Origin: Akanthomyces muscarius
Taxonomy: Eukaryota; Ascomycota; Sordariomycetes; Hypocreales; Cordycipitaceae
Assembly (NCBI RefSeq): GCF_028009165.1
Contig: NC_079246.1
Coordinates: forward strand, 1,426,001 to 1,490,000
Direction: 5' to 3'
Length of the DNA: 64,000 nucleotides
In this document: positions 49,040-61,620 of the stretch, one piece after another
Layout: the number at the start of each line of letters is the position of its first letter
How positions within the stretch are numbered: position 1 is the first letter of the stretch
Notes under the pieces: model-generated
Seen by the model: the letters and a program-made list of their open reading frames with translations, nothing else
The model's database searches: none
Told to the model about the DNA's origin: nothing
Position numbers and translations under genes: made by a program

Positions 49040-50147
49040 TTAGGGGTACGGGCCCTCCTGCGATGACCAGTCATCCTCGGTGATGCTTGACCAAAAGGCC
49101 CATACACCAACGACGGATAAGAGGGTGAAGAGGGTTTGAAACAGCGCACCGTCAATTTTGCCATTGGTTCCGTTGCAGATGTGCGGGGAGACAGTGTAGT
49201 TGAAAACCTGTCCGATGGCGAATAAGACAGCAGCGGCTGTCAAGTAGATCATGGGGCGAATCTCGCCGAGTACGCGAAGGACGAGGATAGTCTCGAGCAC
49301 GTAGAAAGCGACGAGGAAAATGAGCGGCACAAGCTGGTAGAGGACATAGAGAGCCAGGTTCCGGTTAGGCAGAGCGTAACTCGAGTCCCAGAATTCTGTG
49401 AAGCTGAAGCCAGTGTCGAGAGCAATGTAGCCGGTGCCAATGAAGAAGGCGGCGGCGGATGCAACAACGAGACCCAAAGAGAGCGCGGTACCGTCGTCAA
49501 TCAATTGATAGCCAATCACGGCATTGAGCATAAGAATCCACGTCGTGGCAGTGATCATGCCAATATGAATCGCGCTAAAGGCCTGCGAAAGAGTTAGCAT
49601 GTCTGAGTGTTGAAGCGAACAAAGCAAAACTTACCATGCGGACTTTGCTAGAGAGTGGAAACTCGCCAACGGAGAAGATTTCACAAATGCTAATGACAAT
49701 GTAGCCAAGAAGAAACAACTGCATTTCCCTGCACGTTTTGTCAGTGTCTGCGAGCAACTTTATGCGCACAATTCTTTACACACCTTCTGCCAACAGCAGC
49801 CTTCTTCTTGTCCGACTGGAGCAGTAAGAAAACAGCTGTGAGGATGGCAATTCCAGCCAGAAGAATGGAACCAAGGTTACCAAGGTGGCGGCCTCCGCTG
49901 AGGGAAATGCCGGTTAGCTGGCAGCCGTCCCATTTCCCCGTTTGGTTGTGGTGATCTGATAGAAGCTAGAATCTCGTTAGCCTTTTGGTCGGAAGCGATT
50001 GGCAGTAGATGTGCAATTACGTTGCAAACCGGCAGAGTAGAATCTCTGCAGAATTTCTGTTGGTTGAGTCAGCAAACATGGTTGATGCCGTTTTGGGGAG
50101 AGGATTTGTTCTCGTACGTTAAAGTTGCCAAAGTCGGTAGAGCCCAT
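49040..50147 (-). CDS. Chitin synthase export chaperone family (Chs7-like) membrane protein
   Basis: 294 residues in five exons: 50147-50118, 50056-50021, 49965-49784, 49728-49635 and 49582-49040, with introns of 61, 55, 55 and 52 nt. Joined, the N-terminus reads MGSTDFGNFNKFCRDSTLPV, typical of the Chs7 family (FGxFxxICRxxxLPxC). About seven membrane segments follow, with MQLFLLGYIVISICEIF, LNAVIGYQLIDDGTALS, LYQLVPLIFLVAFYVLETI, and the family-like end YTVSPHICNGTNGKIDGALF. In yeast Chs7 lets chitin synthase Chs3 leave the ER. The segment after LPVC is short and Gly/His-rich, and the charged C-terminal tail of canonical Chs7 is nearly absent (it ends EDDWSSQEGPYP). It could therefore be a divergent paralogue. 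The first two exons (30 and 36 nt) are easy to miss. Confidence 0.82.
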
Positions 50148-53100
50148 CGTGACTGCGGACAATCGAGTAGATTGACAGAAATGCAATCAGGTGGCCCGCA
50201 GTCTTTAAGCAAGAGGCAATCGGCAGTGTGCCGCGATCAAAGGGGGACAGTGCGTGAGCTTTGTATCGAGGCCGAACAAAGCGAGCGTTCGTCGAGGGTT
50301 TCTGTTTGCGGAACTGGGTCCAGCGACGAGACGCGCACCGTGCAGGGACTCGTTCGGTTCGTGGAGCAACGTAAATCAATTTGGCGCAGGCGTTCGAACG
50401 TCGTGGGGAAAAATCGTTGAGTGGCGATCCTCGATGGATTTTCGACGCGCAATTCCTCTTGTCACGAGATTTTCCGTCGCTGTTGTTGTGTTGGTTTATC
50501 GTGGTCCAGTGGCCTCGGGGGTTGGTGTGGCTGGGTCGTTGCGGTCGGCGGAGAGAGGTGTACTGGCACAGCAACGCGGCTAGCTCTGCCCAGGATCAAG
50601 AGAGTCGTAGATGGGAAAGCAAGCGATCAATGCCGGAGCTGCACACAGTGTCGAGAGAATGGCGAGTCCGGGCGACAACCAGCAAAAGAAGAAGAGATGC
50701 TGACGCTTCCAACACTTGGAAAAGCAAGAGGGAAAAGTCGGACGGGCTGGTGTGCAGTGAGGAGATTACTGACGATCCGGGGGGTGTGGCAGGAAAATGG
50801 GAAATGGGGAAGGCAGACAGAAAGAGGCCAGCCAAGACCAGCGAAAGCAAGGCAAGACGGCTCGGCAGGTACTTGCGCCAGCTGGCAGAGGTACCTGGGA
50901 GGCTAAGATACAGGGGTGGCAGGGCCGTCTGAGCAACCAGAGCACAAAAGCCTGGCTGGGCCTGATCGACGGCCATTTTAGCAGGCTTTTTGGTGGACTG
51001 CCACCTGTATTTTTTGTTGTGATACCTGGCGTGCCTAGCGGCGGTACCTGCAGAGATGCCCCATGTGGCCCCAAGGCTCGGGCTGCCCCGTACCCAGCGG
51101 CCGCACAGCAATGTACCGGCCGTCCAGTGGCTGTCAAGGTGGCCGACATAGGCACAGAGGGGAGAGCCTCCTTGCTGTGTGGAGGCCAGCCACCATGCTC
51201 TAAAAAAAAGCAGGTTCGGGCACACAGCACACAGCCATTTTGCCCTTGGTGGAGAGAGGTCTGTCCCAGCAAGATTACCATGCCATCATCACATCAGCAA
51301 GAAGCTGCTCGACACTCAGCTCGGGGCATTAAATTTATCCTGTGGCTTGTCCTTGTCCTGCAGCCTAGCAAACCACAGCGTAGCACCCGCTGCGGGCTTG
51401 GTGACTCTGGTCGTGCCATTGGCCAAGCATCTAATATTAAATGCCCCTCCAGTGCAGACAAGCCCCCCAGCCTAGCCGCAGCGACCCTCCCACCCTCGAA
51501 CAGCAGAGTAGGTACTGGCAAAGTTCCATGTACCTCGATGCAGACTCGCAGGTACCTCGCGTCCCGCCACTGTCAAGGCTCGCTCGCGACACTCTTGACT
51601 CTCAACCCTCCAGCTCGTGGTCCCGGAGCAATATATGAGACACGCCCCATCGACTCGAGGCAGTTTGCCGTCGTCCACCCCATTTTCGTATTGGTTGCCA
51701 AAGAATTTGTCTCTGATTTAGAGGAATCAAGAGTTTGTGCCTCTTCTTCGCCTTTCTTTTTCTTTGTCCCTTTGTTATTTCTCATGCTGGTGTCCTTTGC
51801 CACGACCCGTAGACCAAAACTCCATGTCCGCAAGATCGCGTCAGTGGCGGTGCACTGCTGATGTCCGTCCCGTGGCGCACCCGAGGACAACAAAGAAGGG
51901 GGCGGTCGGAAAACAGGCTTTTCCACGCTTTTGACTTGACTTTCGCCTTTTTTCTGAATTTCTGACAGACGAGGTTGGCCTTACTGTCACGGCGACTGGC
52001 CGATCAAGGGGAAAAGGCGCCTTGCGCACCAGCCCGGAGATTTAGATCCAGCCATATATTGCATTTTAATGCCATGATTGCTAAGACATTGGATTTTTAT
52101 GCAACTGCTGTTACAGCTTTGGTCTGCAGTGGCACATTGCCTCCTGGAAGTGCATAATAACCTGGCTCTATTACCACCGCCTCCAGCTCTGTATGTGCTC
52201 TCAGCCTCTCACCAACACATCTACAGGCATGCAATGTCATTATGCGCTGCCCTTGATGAGTTTAGGGCTCTCCATGACGCTACAAAACCCACTCTCATCT
52301 ATTAATACCTGCTCTCGCTTGCTGCGCCCAGACACGCGATAGATGCGACCATCCGTGCCATGTGTTTGCCCTCCCTTCACTAATAACCCTGCGCCAGCCT
52401 TCAGATGTTGGTTTGGAATGGCATTTGCAACTAACGGCTTCTTCTTCAACATTTGCGCCCATGCATTTTGCAAACTGAATCAATCATACCACCTAGTCAT
52501 CTGTCTACGCAGTTCGCACTTCCCCTTGGCCATCGGACAGTATGGGAATAAGGTTCCTAGCGCTTTGGCACTGGCTTTTGTGCATTACATTATCGCGATA
52601 TGCATCTCAGATATAGTAACAGGGCCCCGGAAACAGAAATTCCCCGGTTGTCTCTCGGGTTCGGCCTATTCGTGCTCCTGGCTGCGTAGTGGTCGGCGAG
52701 CACATTCTGGTACAACCACTCTCTCTGTCTCTTTGTTCGCTCCTACCAGTATTCCCGCCTCTCCTCTGAGCTTTGTGTCGTCTCCCTCTGAAGTTTGAAC
52801 TGGCAGGCCCTCGCAGCTTTTAAAATTAAAGCGGAGTCTAGTGTAGCGCCAACCGCTGGACTACACAGATACGGCAGGCCGACTGGTTCGTTAGCGGCAC
52901 AGACCCTGCTCGAGCATCCCATCTCCGGCCAGAAAAGACCAGACACTCCAAACACTCTTTCAGCTTGTTCAGGTGCTCGGCGCATCCTCTTTCGAGCGCC
53001 GATAGCCTGTTCCTCGATTGTCTCGAGCGGGCCTGAGCGTTGCAATTTAAGGAGTCGGATGCCAACGATGATTCTACCGTCTCGAAGCCTACTACATACT

Positions 53101-54020
53101 TGGTCCACTGTAGAGCCTTTTCTCGTCCCTCCCTTTACGAGCAATAATATCGGAATGGACTAAGATCATGCAATCGACCGCCATCAGCTTCGTTGTAGCG
53201 CCACTTTTCCTACAACCTTGCTGCCCCACGAGGACACCAGAGCTCGACAGTGGTCAACGACGTGGCCGAGATAGCGGCCACGTCATACACTGCACCAGCT
53301 TGGAGGCTTGATCAAGTATACTGAAACTATTCAACAGCGGCATTTTGGTGTTCTTCTTCTCTTGTTAACCCCGCTGCGTTTGGTTTCCCTCGGCTGAAAC
53401 GTATCAGAAACTTGGCGCTAACAATTGCCCGTATCTTGCCCACCATCAGGGTGAAATGAGTGGATAAGAATACGAGATCTTTTTCGACAAAAACAATTTG
53501 AAGCAGCTGGAAGTAAGTGACTCGGAGCCTGTAAACTTTCCTATAATGCGTCTGTCAAAAGACATGGAAACAAGCAAGGATCGCCTTTTGATAGATGAAG
53601 TTGGCAGATCAGACGCTGTTGTACTCCGTAGATGGCTGCACCCGCAGACGCGTCTACCTTGTGAGCTGGCAGGCATGCACGTCACGTTTCGGACCGCCCG
53701 AGAGAGTAATGGCAGTACTTCTCGGAGCACCCGCCACATGCAGTCCCGACGGGTGGGTTCAAAGAAGCCGCCCAACTTGCCCATCCTCTCACAAAGCAGT
53801 ATGCGTAGCATGCTGAACCGCCACGCACCAGCCAGTGTCGCAGCAATCCCAAGCGTCTGACGCCTACCCTCAGCCTCCGCACTTGCAGCTTACCACGTCT
53901 CCATGTAAGAACAGGCAAATGGAGAATGACAGATGAGAAACAGCAGTATAAATAGTAGTAGTATATATCCTCGCGCTTATGCCGGTTTGCAAAACGTTGT
54001 CTAGCCGTGTCGCACCCTCT
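50148..54020. other. Gene-free stretch, 3.9 kb
   Basis: 5' region of the Chs7-like gene and 3' flank of the MFS gene. Several long frames overlap one another on both strands (for example 50797-51861), but they are Arg/Gly/Ser-rich, lack motifs and are contradicted by equally long opposite frames. No tRNA or mobile element recognised. Confidence 0.5.
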
Positions 54021-55932
54021 TCAAAGCAGAAACCTGAAGCCATGCTCTACCGCCTCACCCGGTGCGGCATTCACAGCGCCCTCGACGTGCTCGCCTCTAT
54101 CGAGCCTCTTGTTCAGTCTAGAAAGCATGACCCGCAGCACGCCTGCCGCAACAATGGACATGGCCGCCATGAGGCAGTTGTGGATGAAAGCGGCCTCGTA
54201 CTGCGGTTCGGCCTTGGACGGGTACAGATAGCTGGTGTAAATGGCCGGCGCATTGGACACTGCATTGATGAAGCCCAGCGCCGCGGCTCGCTTCGCAGGT
54301 GGCCGCGGCAATGTATTGCTGATCCAGGCCAGTGCTGTCGTGTAGCCGCTATATAGCCCCGGAATCTTCGAAGCATAATGTTAGCGAGCCTCCCAAATGC
54401 GCAATGGATGTGACGACAACTAACCATGAGCATGATGCTAACATATCGCGCCGCTACGTTTGTTGTAGATGCCGCAATGATGAACGTTGCCATTGCAAGA
54501 CATAGAGGTAGCGATATGTGCCAGAATCTCTCGCCCGTCCTGTCCGCATGCCATGCGTTGAGAAGCGTGGTCAAGACGCCGAGCACATACGGTGGCGCGG
54601 TGAGGAGCAGCGTCTTGACCTTGGAAAACTTGAGTGTCGCGACAACAGTGGGAAAGAAATTGGTAATGGAAGCCGCAGAAACATTGCCAAACAAGATGAC
54701 GAGCTTGTTTGCAGCCGGTTAGCCTGATGATGTAGACGAAACATGCGTCACCTTTGACGAGTAGACTTACCAGAACCCACATCTTGACGTCCTTGACCGC
54801 GGCCGTGAAGCCTTGGAAGAATGTCTGCTCTTCGCTGGTGACCCAGTCATCCTCTCCAATGTCGTGCTCCAGTCGCCAGACCGCCATGGCCACCTCCTGC
54901 TCCGTCAGCCACGGCGTGGTCCGCGGGAAATTCGGCAGCACAAAGACGGCAGCAATGGCCACCGCCACCGTAATGACGCCCTCGATCAAAAACAGCCATC
55001 GCCACGCGCTCAAGCCCCTGGCACCATCCAGGTTGCCCGTGATGCCGGCTGAGATGAGGCCCGAGAAGGCACCCGAGATGAGCGAGCCGGCGTACAGGTA
55101 CGTGGTGCGGACACCAAGCTCCTTGCGCGTGTACCAGCAGCTGAGATAGTACAGACATCCGGGCTGCAGCGGGGAAGGGTTAGCGTTTTACAGATCTAGG
55201 AGGGGCCGCAAATCGCAAGTGCCGGAAGTTGCTGCGTACAAAATAGGCGGCTTCGACGAAACCGAGAAAGAAGCGACAGGCCAGCAAGCCGCCAAAGTTC
55301 TGCACTGCGGCTGTCGCGGTTGATATGATGCCCCAGACCATCATCTGTAGATTTCAATCAGTGTGTGTCCTCGGGGCATTGGATTTGAGGAGGTTGTCTC
55401 ACACAAGCAGGCAGATAGATGCCCGGTTTCCCCATCTTGTTCAGCAATAGATTCGACGGGACCTGCATGAGAATATACCCAACAAAGAGGATACTAACGG
55501 CAGTCTGTTCACACCGGTATTAGCAGATGATTTTTAGAGGAGAATGTTCGGACGAACTGAGAACTGGGTGCCGCTGGCATTGAGTTTCAAATCCTCCTCA
55601 AGCCCTGCCAGCCTCGCAGCGGCAATGTTATTCCTGCCAGCACGACTTAGCTTCCTGTATACTGTACCACCGAGACATTTCATCGACACGTACCTGTCGA
55701 TGTAATTCAGAATATACATGCAAATCACCATTGGGAGCAGTCGAAAGTCAATCTTGCGTCGCAGATGCCGCTCCAGCTTGTCGCGCTCTTCCCCGCTCAA
55801 GCGGGCAATGAGATCCGGCATGACGACGCCGTGAATTCGATCCGGTCCGTGCTGCCCTGCCGCAGCATCCTCGACCTGGTCGACGTCCAGTGCGGCATCG
55901 CGCTTCATCGTGGTCTCTTCCAGTGCCGCCAT
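54021..55932 (-). CDS. MFS transporter, Dal5/anion:cation symporter family
   Basis: 512 residues from seven exons: 55932-55694, 55633-55558, 55504-55403, 55344-55240, 55163-54771, 54703-54425 and 54365-54021. All introns are 53-76 nt; two acceptors are AAG. Twelve membrane segments are expected. Family motifs: DFRLLPMVICMYILNYIDR joined to NNIAAARLAG, then TAVSILFVGYILMQVPSN, ACMMVWGIIS, FFLGFVEAAYF, then PGCLYYLSCWYTRKELGVR and LSAWRWLFLIEGVITV. Relatives import carboxylates and vitamins (allantoate, nicotinate, pantothenate, biotin precursors); the substrate here is unknown. A 40-residue acidic N-terminal tail precedes the first segment. The wide intergenic space on the 3' side is unusual for the region. 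Confidence 0.92.
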
Positions 55933-56666
55933 TGTGTATTTATAGGCCGTTGACGCACAGTCTTGGGAGAGGAGAGGTGAGGCTACACATAGAAGCGCTC
56001 GCAGATTTTATAGTCGTTTCTCGCTAGCGGCAGATGAGAGACATGCTCTTGTCCGACGAACATGGTGGTTCAGCTTCACTAGCGTTGTGTGGGGGGCCCG
56101 ATGAGCGATAGATCGTCACCAGGCCCCCCTTACAATGCGGGGGAAGAGTCGCTACCGACAAAGGACTAGCCTAGCCTGGTGCTGGCGTTTGGCGTTGGGG
56201 GTGGTCACGGCAATTGAAACGGACGGGGGACCAATACATGTGCCGATGATGCATGCGAGTTTCTGGTATATTGCCATCGAGTTGGGACGAACCGGGGCGG
56301 AACGATGTCCGGGAGCTTCACCGGGGGTGTCGCGGAACGTACCCGGTGCTCAGTCTGCCAAAGTGAGGATGCCTGGGGTTGGAGGGGGAAAATGACAGAA
56401 AAATGGTTGTGGGCTATTATTGGACTCGGACTGTGTTGGACGATTGGCTTGATTTTTAATGAAAAGCTAGCTAAATGGAGATGCTATCCGTGATGCCCAA
56501 GGGCATATATTCCTTGATAGTAGTGTGACCACCCAAACGCCAATAGATGATGCATAACAAAGGGAATTGAAATGAGAATATTATATGTCTTTTCCTTTCA
56601 GGGAATCCGTTCGGCCACTGCTTTTTGAGAGATTCCATGCATAACGCGACCTTCTTCTCGATGTCT
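55933..56666. other. Gene-free stretch
   Basis: 5' flank of the MFS gene and 3' flank of the 81-residue gene. Nothing recognised. Confidence 0.5.
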
Positions 56667-56972
56667 TTAAATGTGACCATCCAGACCCTTGGCGGCGAGG
56701 AGCGGCCAGCCAAGCAGCAGGCCAATGCCGGGAACAAACCTAGGGGGCGGTCAGTTTCGGAACGAGGCACGAGATATTTGGAGGAGGGGCTTGACTTACA
56801 TGGCGAGTTGTGTGCCAAAACGCTTCACGTCGCCAGCCCAGTCGGCGGGAGCAGACTTTTGGGTCTTGGGCAGGCGCTCAAAGGGATGCGACTCCATGGC
56901 CCGGCCGGCGGCACGCAGTGACTGCAGCATGGAAAACTGGCGGCGGGCGGCGATGCGGACAATAGGTGTCAT
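56667..56972 (-). CDS. Small, probably mitochondrial, single-span membrane protein
   Basis: 81 residues from exons 56972-56800 and 56739-56667 (60-nt intron, GTAAGT donor and CCCTAG acceptor). The N-terminus is basic and Ser/Ala-rich (MTPIVRIAARRQFSMLQSLR), like a mitochondrial presequence. It is followed by ESHPFERLPKTQ and GDVKRFGTQLAM. The splice makes one membrane segment (MFVPGIGLLLGWPLLAAKGL) with a short tail. It looks like a small inner-membrane protein, perhaps a respiratory-chain accessory subunit, but I cannot name a family. The splice gives a single clean frame ending at TAA, which supports a real gene. Confidence 0.7.
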
Positions 56973-58057
56973 TTTGATAAAATGAGAATAGTGTGAAGTG
57001 ATGATAAAAATTTCGTCAAGGGTCGTAAAGAGTAGGGTTGGTTGTTTGCTAGCTCGACGATAGGATTGAGTGGTGAGGCTTGTAAGTATACAAGTGAGTA
57101 GAGTTGTTTCTTGTATGGATGAATTGGCTTGGTATTCTGAACAAGAACCAACTCCAACGAGAGCCAACTCGCCGCCCTTTTGTATGCTTTCCTCATCTCC
57201 ATGTCTGTGGTGCCTTTCAGCCGTAGCCCCCCGACGACGGAAAACGTTGTCTGTCCCAAGACTTTCGCCAACACGCTTCATAGCCTTGCCGGGTGTGTTG
57301 TGTGCCAATGTGGCGGCACAATGGGCAGACGAGCAGGCCGCCGACGGCCAGGAATCACACCACCTCAGGCACAAGGTTGGGTGAGGGCCGCCGCCGTCTG
57401 ATTGACCCCCGGGAGGGTGTGGTGCTGAGTCGCAGCGAATGTGGCACCATTTGGAGGGGAGAAGCCGGGCGGCGACGGCGCGAGGCCCGGTTCTTTGCGG
57501 AACGGCCGCTGGGCTTGGGGGCGGTCCCGGATGTGGCGTGATGTGTTGTGTGCGGCAGGCCACTCAGCCTGATGGAAATACCAGCTGACCTAGGAATGAC
57601 TCTGCAGCCCTAATGCGGCGACGAATCGTCAATGTTTATTTTTAATGTGACTTGTTTTGCTTTCATTTCTTTTTTTAGAGGATCTGGGGAGATGCTAGAA
57701 CAGCTGTATCCCACGGCGTGCTAATCTTTTTTTTTCTCCTACCGGGTTAAGTCGCCGACAGGAGTAAATCAGCAGCCGAGGAGGCGTGAACCTTTTTTTT
57801 TTTCTTTTTGGAAATTACAACTGTACAAAGGAGACTTTTACTGCTTCGACATCTACTCAAAATCAGAATCAAAATAAAATTGTTCTTGCGCATGGCGATG
57901 ACTGACTGGCCTCGAGCCTGGCAGGGTAGCTGCACGTGACTTCGCGATGGAGATGCAGCCACCGTAATGGCGCGCAGAGCTTCACACCCTGACGGCCTCG
58001 TCGAAATACTGCAACATCCCACCATCGTCCGGCACGCACCCCTCGTCCGAAAACGCA
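56973..58057. other. Gene-free stretch between divergent genes
   Basis: 5' regions of the 81-residue protein gene and of the Gpi11 gene. T-rich runs lie near 57668, 57727 and 57793. No coding sequence recognised. Confidence 0.5.
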
Positions 58058-58922
58058 ATGTCCTCGGCCAAGACAACGACAACGGCCAGCGCCTCCGAGG
58101 TCGCGGCCGTCGACACCAAGCTCAAGATCTTACTACACCCCATTCCGGTCTACGACTCGCCTCTGGCCAAGGGCGTCTCCCTGGGCCGCGTCGCGGTGCT
58201 GCTGAGCCTACTGGCGTGGCAAATGGACAACCTCGTCGCAGATCCCGCGTCGGCGCTGCGAAGGGCGCTCCCGGTGGTGGCCGCCATCCAGGCCGTCTAT
58301 GCGGCGCTGTGCATCCCTCCGGCCGGATCGTCGCTGAGCAAGACGGGCAAGAAGCCACGGCCGGGCGAGAAGCTCAAGAAGAATGACGGGGGTGCCAATC
58401 CCATTACTGTACGTAAAATCATACAATGCCCCGCATCGACCTCTCCGTCTGTCTCTCTACGTGTCCCTTGCTTTTATACTGACTTGTATCCTCCCCCCTC
58501 CACAGAGCGCCATCATCGCCCTCGCACTCTCGACACTGACGATCCCGGCCCTGTACGCGCTCCTCGTCCTCTTTGGCGCGCCGTTCCTCGAGCACACGGC
58601 GGGGACGTTGCTCTGCGCGGCGCACTTTGCGCTGCTGGCCGTCTTCCCGCTGGTGTACGCGCGCGGGCTGGACCGGCCGGCGCTCGTCGCGGTGGCGGGC
58701 GCCGCAGCGCCGCTCGACGAGACGTTTGGCGGGCTGGCCGGGGCCGCGGCGGGCGCGTGGCTGGGCGCCGTGCCGATCCCGCTCGACTGGGACCGCGACT
58801 GGCAGCGCTGGCCGGTGACGATTGTCGTGGGCGCGTACCTGGGCGCCGCGGCGGGGAGCCTGCTGGCGGGCACGGTGCTGTACGGCAAGAGGCTGGCCGG
58901 GCCTGCGGTCAAGGCTGATTAG
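58058..58922 (+). CDS. GPI11: GPI biosynthesis protein Gpi11 / PIG-F
   Basis: ER membrane protein that helps add ethanolamine phosphate to the GPI anchor precursor. Exons 58058-58408 and 58506-58922 (97-nt intron) give 255 residues. Pairs of hydrophobic helices in the N-terminal half ([30 protein letters not shown]) precede a Lys/Gly-rich loop near the splice site. The C-terminal half carries the PIG-F signature: [20 protein letters not shown], then [17 protein letters not shown] and [11 protein letters not shown]. The length is normal for a filamentous fungus. GC content is high in exon 2, so all frames there are open. Confidence 0.94.
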
Positions 58923-60680
58923 GAGGAGGGGGGGTTGCTTCGAAGAGGAATGTGAGATGTGCTGTGGTCTATCGCATGTAACATCTGGGAATAGCGTTGG
59001 GCTGGTCCGGCGCTGAGACTGGGCTGTAATTATAATACACAATTGAATTCTACGACGCTGAAAATTGGTGAATCGGAGGAAGCAGTTGGCGGCCCGTCTT
59101 CGTCGGCGAATTGGGCTTTGCCCGTTGCTTCACTGTGAATGGGCAAGGTTCGGAGCGACAAGGTGACACTGATAATACAAAGAGGTCATCTACCTAAGCG
59201 CCGTGAATAGCACACCGCCCAAGGGCTGCAGGCGGACAAGACAAGCTTCGCCATTATGCCAAGCACCTAGTGTCAGCAAACGCATCTTGTGTGGGCGCGG
59301 AACCCGAGCGCAGCACTGCCGCCTCGGCGTTTGCCGACACTATTTTGTGGTGACATTAATCAATGTACGGATACCAGTACCGGTATGCAGGAGGAGCGTG
59401 TGACGAGGCCTGCTTGAGTGCATTTCTTCCGACATTACACTGCAGCCCAGCCCAGCACAGCCACTCCGGCTAGATGTAGATTGCATGCAGGTCTCTGGCG
59501 AGCGGGCGACCACAAGGGGAACTGGCTACAGAGACTGACTGACAGATTGACAGACTTGAAGCTGGGAATGTTGCGTCAAAATGAGGTAACTCGAGGAAAG
59601 CAATGTCGCATGCCAAGTGGCATTGTGAGCAACAGGCATGGCTAAAAAGAGAATCACGGTTACAACGGCTGCTGCGCCACGCATGCAGAGCGGGAGAGGA
59701 CAGAAGACGTGAGGGTGATGTAATGGTAATCTTTTGCGCCGTCGGGGCGTGTGGCGGTGATGTCAACGACGCACGGTTTTGCCACAATAAAGGAGATGAC
59801 TGTGTGTGGCGCAAAATCAGAAAAACGCTGCAACGGCAACGCTGGTCCGAGAATGAAGGTAGAAAGCAGGGAAGCGAAAAACGGTTTGCGCGATCGTTTC
59901 CTTGCTCCGAGTTCCCAACGATTACTCTGGGGGCGTTTATATGGATACACAGCAGCAGAGCAAGGGGCTAACAAGAGGAAGACAGCCAATAAGGACCAGT
60001 GATTGCGGTATGGGGTAAATTTGGCTCACTTGCAGTATTGGGCAAAAGGCCTGCTGCATTGGTTTTAATTTAGAATACCACGGCCAAGCAATGTCGCAAC
60101 AGCAACTTGGCTGAAAGACAGGGCAGGGTTCGTCCGGCGACATGTGTACCTAGCTCGCAAGCCCCCAATGACGTACAAGCTACAGTGGGCATGTGGCCCA
60201 GCGATACGCCCAGGCGTCGCCAAGGGGAGCCGGATCAGCGATGAGACGACGTCTCAGTTGTTTTGGCAGCGAGTCAACGAGTGTAGCTACAACGTTGGGT
60301 AGTCATCTGACCAAGCTGCCACTGCAGGTTTTTTTTTTTTTCATCTTCTTCCTAGGTGTAGGTAGCCCTCATTCCCTTTTACGGTTTTATTTTGTGCGTT
60401 TCCTCTTCATCCTTTTCTCGCCTTGTTCGATGCATCACCGATGTTTGTTTGCGGATCTCGCGAAAAAGCTTTTTACAATGCAAGGCGAACTATGCCATCT
60501 GCGGTTTCGGCCTACTTCGGAAGACCCAGAAGCAAAAAAAAAAAAAGGGAGGATAAATAATAAAAAATTTAGTATCAGTAGTACTGGTAGACCCAGTGGA
60601 GCTCGGCCGCCAGCAACTGTGGCTTGTCGATGACGCAGTACCCGAGCTCTGAAAGAAAGCTTGCCCCACGCCCTGTTTGG

Positions 60681-60702
60681 TTTTTTTTTTTTTTTTTTTT
60701 TT
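60681..60702. repeat. T22 homopolymer
   Basis: Unbroken run of 22 T in intergenic DNA. Confidence 0.85.
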
Positions 60703-61404
60703 CGTCTTGTCGCGAGTAAATCAGTCAATCGTTGATGAAATCTATGCAAAAGAGTATCATTCTATCCAGTACTAAATGCAGTTTTCCTCGCCTGTGTACA
60801 GCGGTGGAAGAGTAGAGCGAAAGAGAACAGGCAGGGACTTGTCAGTAGCAGGTAGGAAAGCGAGCCAGGCCAAGCTTGCTCTGCCGATTGGGCGCATGAG
60901 GCAGTGGGGCGACCTGCCGAAGCTACCTTTTCGGAGCTTCCTGTCGTCAGTCAAACTCTCCAGCGCGGCCAGCTGCCGTGCAACGCTGCGACAGTAGCAA
61001 GGACTCGCGCGCACAAGAGAAAAGCCGCTTCCACATGAACCAAAATTAGCAGATGGCAAAAAAGAGAATCGAATTCAATCACTGCCACACAAAGAAGCTC
61101 GGCAGGCAGTCTGGGCATTGTTGCCATGCGGCCCTGCCCTGGCTTGTTGCTGTGGCTTAGCAAAGTCCGTGTCCGGCCAAGGCGGAGCCACCGGCCCCAG
61201 CGACGGTTACAGCGAACAGCGATTGTCGTCGTCGGGGTGGGCTGGGGCTGCTGGCTTGCGCCCAGATTCATTCGCCCAACCACCAGTCAGTCCGTCCAGT
61301 TCCCCGAGCGAGCGGCCCTACCAGAGTCAGAGAGAGAGAGAGCTGGGAAAGCAGCTTCGCTTTCCCATTCCGCCTGCCAAGTTTACCTGTCTGGAGCCTT
61401 TGCG

Positions 61405-61418
61405 CCCCCCCCCCCCCC
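61405..61418. repeat. C14 homopolymer in the Pmp3 upstream region
   Basis: Run of 14 C followed by a CT-rich tract, about 200 nt upstream of the Pmp3 start; part of a pyrimidine-rich core promoter or leader. Confidence 0.8.
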
Positions 61419-61620
61419 TCTCTCTCCCGGAGCCCAGGCCCGCGCCGAGTTTAAATTCTTCTTATAAGCTTCTTGCTGCCCTCTTCCCCCCCCGCCTCCC
61501 ATCGGCTCTCTTTTCTCTATTTCCTCCTCCAGCATAGTTCTTGTCCTCGTCCTCCACCACCACTTCATCAAAACATATACAAAACAACACAACATCTTTC
61601 GTTGACATCAATCCGACAAA

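Larger units (their letters stand above)
58923..61620. other. Gene-free stretch, 2.7 kb
   Basis: 3' region of the Gpi11 gene and a long 5' region of the Pmp3 gene. It has a run of 22 T (60681-60702), an A run near 60535-60546, a C14 run (61405-61418), and a C/T-rich leader up to the Pmp3 ATG. No coding sequence or RNA gene recognised. Confidence 0.5.

Noticed and set aside
50797..51861. 354-residue plus-strand frame
   Set aside because: Low-complexity composition, no motif, and equally long frames on the other strand.
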